Position numbers and translations under genes: made by a program
DNA from: Mya arenaria
Taxonomy: Eukaryota; Mollusca; Bivalvia; Myida; Myidae
Length of the DNA: 64,000 nucleotides
NCBI RefSeq assembly: GCF_026914265.1
Contig: NC_069125.1
Span: forward strand, 68,960,046-69,024,045
Reading direction: 5' to 3'
Notes under the pieces: generated by a model
Databases searched by the model: none
The model's input: only the letters and a program-made list of their open reading frames with translations
Told to the model about the DNA's origin: nothing
In this document: positions 63,064 to 64,000 of the stretch, in pieces
Position numbering within the stretch: the stretch's first letter is position 1
How the letters are laid out: each line of letters begins with the position of its first letter

Positions 63064-64000
63064 TGACCTCTGTTGTGTTCACAAGGTTTTTCTACTAATT
63101 GACCTAGTGACCTAGTTATTGACCGCGAATGACCCAATATCGAACTTGACCTATATTGTTCTAGAGATGATCATTCTGACCAAGTTGAATTGAGATAAGC
63201 CTAAAATTGTGACCTCTATTGTGTTCACAAGGTTTTTCTACTAATTTACCTAGTGACCTAGTTTTTGACCTGGGTTGACCCAATATGGAACTTGACCTAG
63301 CTTATGTTAAGATGATCATTCTGACCAAGTTTCATTAAGATTAGGCTAAAATTGTGACCTCTATTGTGTTCACAAGATTTTTTTACTATCTGACCTAGTG
63401 ACCTAGTTATTGACCGCGGATGACCCAATGTGGAACTTGACCTAGATTTTATAAAGATGATCAGTCTTACCAAGTTTCATAAAGATAAGGCTAAAATTGT
63501 GACCTCTATTGTGTTCATAAGGTTTTTCTAATATCTGACCTAGTGACCTAGTTATTGACTGCGGATGACCCAATATCGAACATGACCCAGATTTTATAGA
63601 GATGATCATTCTGACCAAGTTGCATTAACATTAGGCTAAAATTGTGACCTCTATTGTGTTCACAAGGTTTTTCTACTAATTGACCTATTGACCTAGTTAT
63701 TGACGGTAAATGACCCAATATCGAACTTGACCTAGATTTTATAGAGATGATCATTCTGACCAAGTTACATTTAGATTAGGCTTAAGTTGTGACCTCTATT
63801 GTGTTCACAAGGTTTTTCTACTAATTGACCTAGTGACCTAGTTTTTGACCTGGGTTGACCCAATATGGAACTTGACCTAGCTTATGTTAAGATGATCATT
63901 CTGACCAAGTTTCATTAAGATAAGGCTAAAATTGTGACCTCTATTTTGTTCACAAGGTTTTTCTAATAATTGACCTAGTGACCTAGTTATTGACTGCGTA
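63064..64000. repeat. 145-bp tandem repeat running off the window
   Basis: GACCTCTATTGTGTTCACAA starts units at 63064, 63211, 63356, 63501, 63646, 63791 and 63936, a period of 145-147 bases. Units contain GACCTAGTGACCTAGTT and ATGATCATTCTGACCAAGTT. Identity between units is high, and alternate units share variants (TTGACCTGGGTTGACC in two of them). The array continues past the end. Confidence 0.95.

Overview
The window is nuclear DNA of an animal, most likely a bivalve mollusc. It is AT-rich, its genes are split by many GT-AG introns, and the introns hold dense tandem repeats and short inverted-repeat transposons of a kind I associate with bivalve genomes. The species call is an inference from repeat style; the metazoan call rests on the genes.

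Layout. (1) 1-14012 is a recent, near-identical tandem duplication with a unit of about 6.25 kb, carrying a tetraspanin gene on the minus strand. Copy A (1842-6248) is complete: 7 exons, all phase 0, 318 residues. Copy B (7882-12241) keeps exons 3-7 but has lost exon 1 and most of exon 2, so the start codon and TM1/TM2 are gone. The left edge of the window matches sequence just upstream of exon 1, so a further copy probably lies outside. A third partial unit (12552-14012) closes the array. (2) 14013-16210 is intergenic plus GIT 3' UTR, with a 27-bp minisatellite. (3) 16211-41230, minus strand, is a complete GIT-family ArfGAP gene (19 coding exons, 780 residues). Its introns hold a 2.1-kb array of a 20-bp repeat, a 1.1-kb array of a 55-bp repeat, and two adjacent inverted-repeat elements. 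(4) 41231-43281 is the shared upstream region between two divergent genes. (5) 43282-56537, plus strand, is a complete ANKRD13-family gene (14 coding exons, 600 residues, four ubiquitin-interacting motifs). Its introns hold a MITE, a hAT-like element and a PIF/Harbinger-like element. (6) 59317-61512, minus strand, is the 3' part of ARPC3 (last four coding exons, 117 residues). Its 5' exons were not found in the window. (7) 61760-64000 is repeats, ending in a 145-bp tandem array.

Biology. GIT proteins are Arf GTPase-activating scaffolds at focal adhesions and endosomes, ANKRD13 proteins are ubiquitin-binding endocytic adaptors, and ARPC3 is a core subunit of the actin-nucleating Arp2/3 complex. 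From memory, human GIT2 and ANKRD13A (12q24) and GIT1 and ANKRD13B (17q11) are also head-to-head pairs, and ARPC3 is on 12q24 in the same orientation. The divergent GIT-ANKRD13 pair therefore looks like an ancient conserved gene pair. All gene models were spliced by eye from splice sites, phase continuity and family similarity; no search was run.
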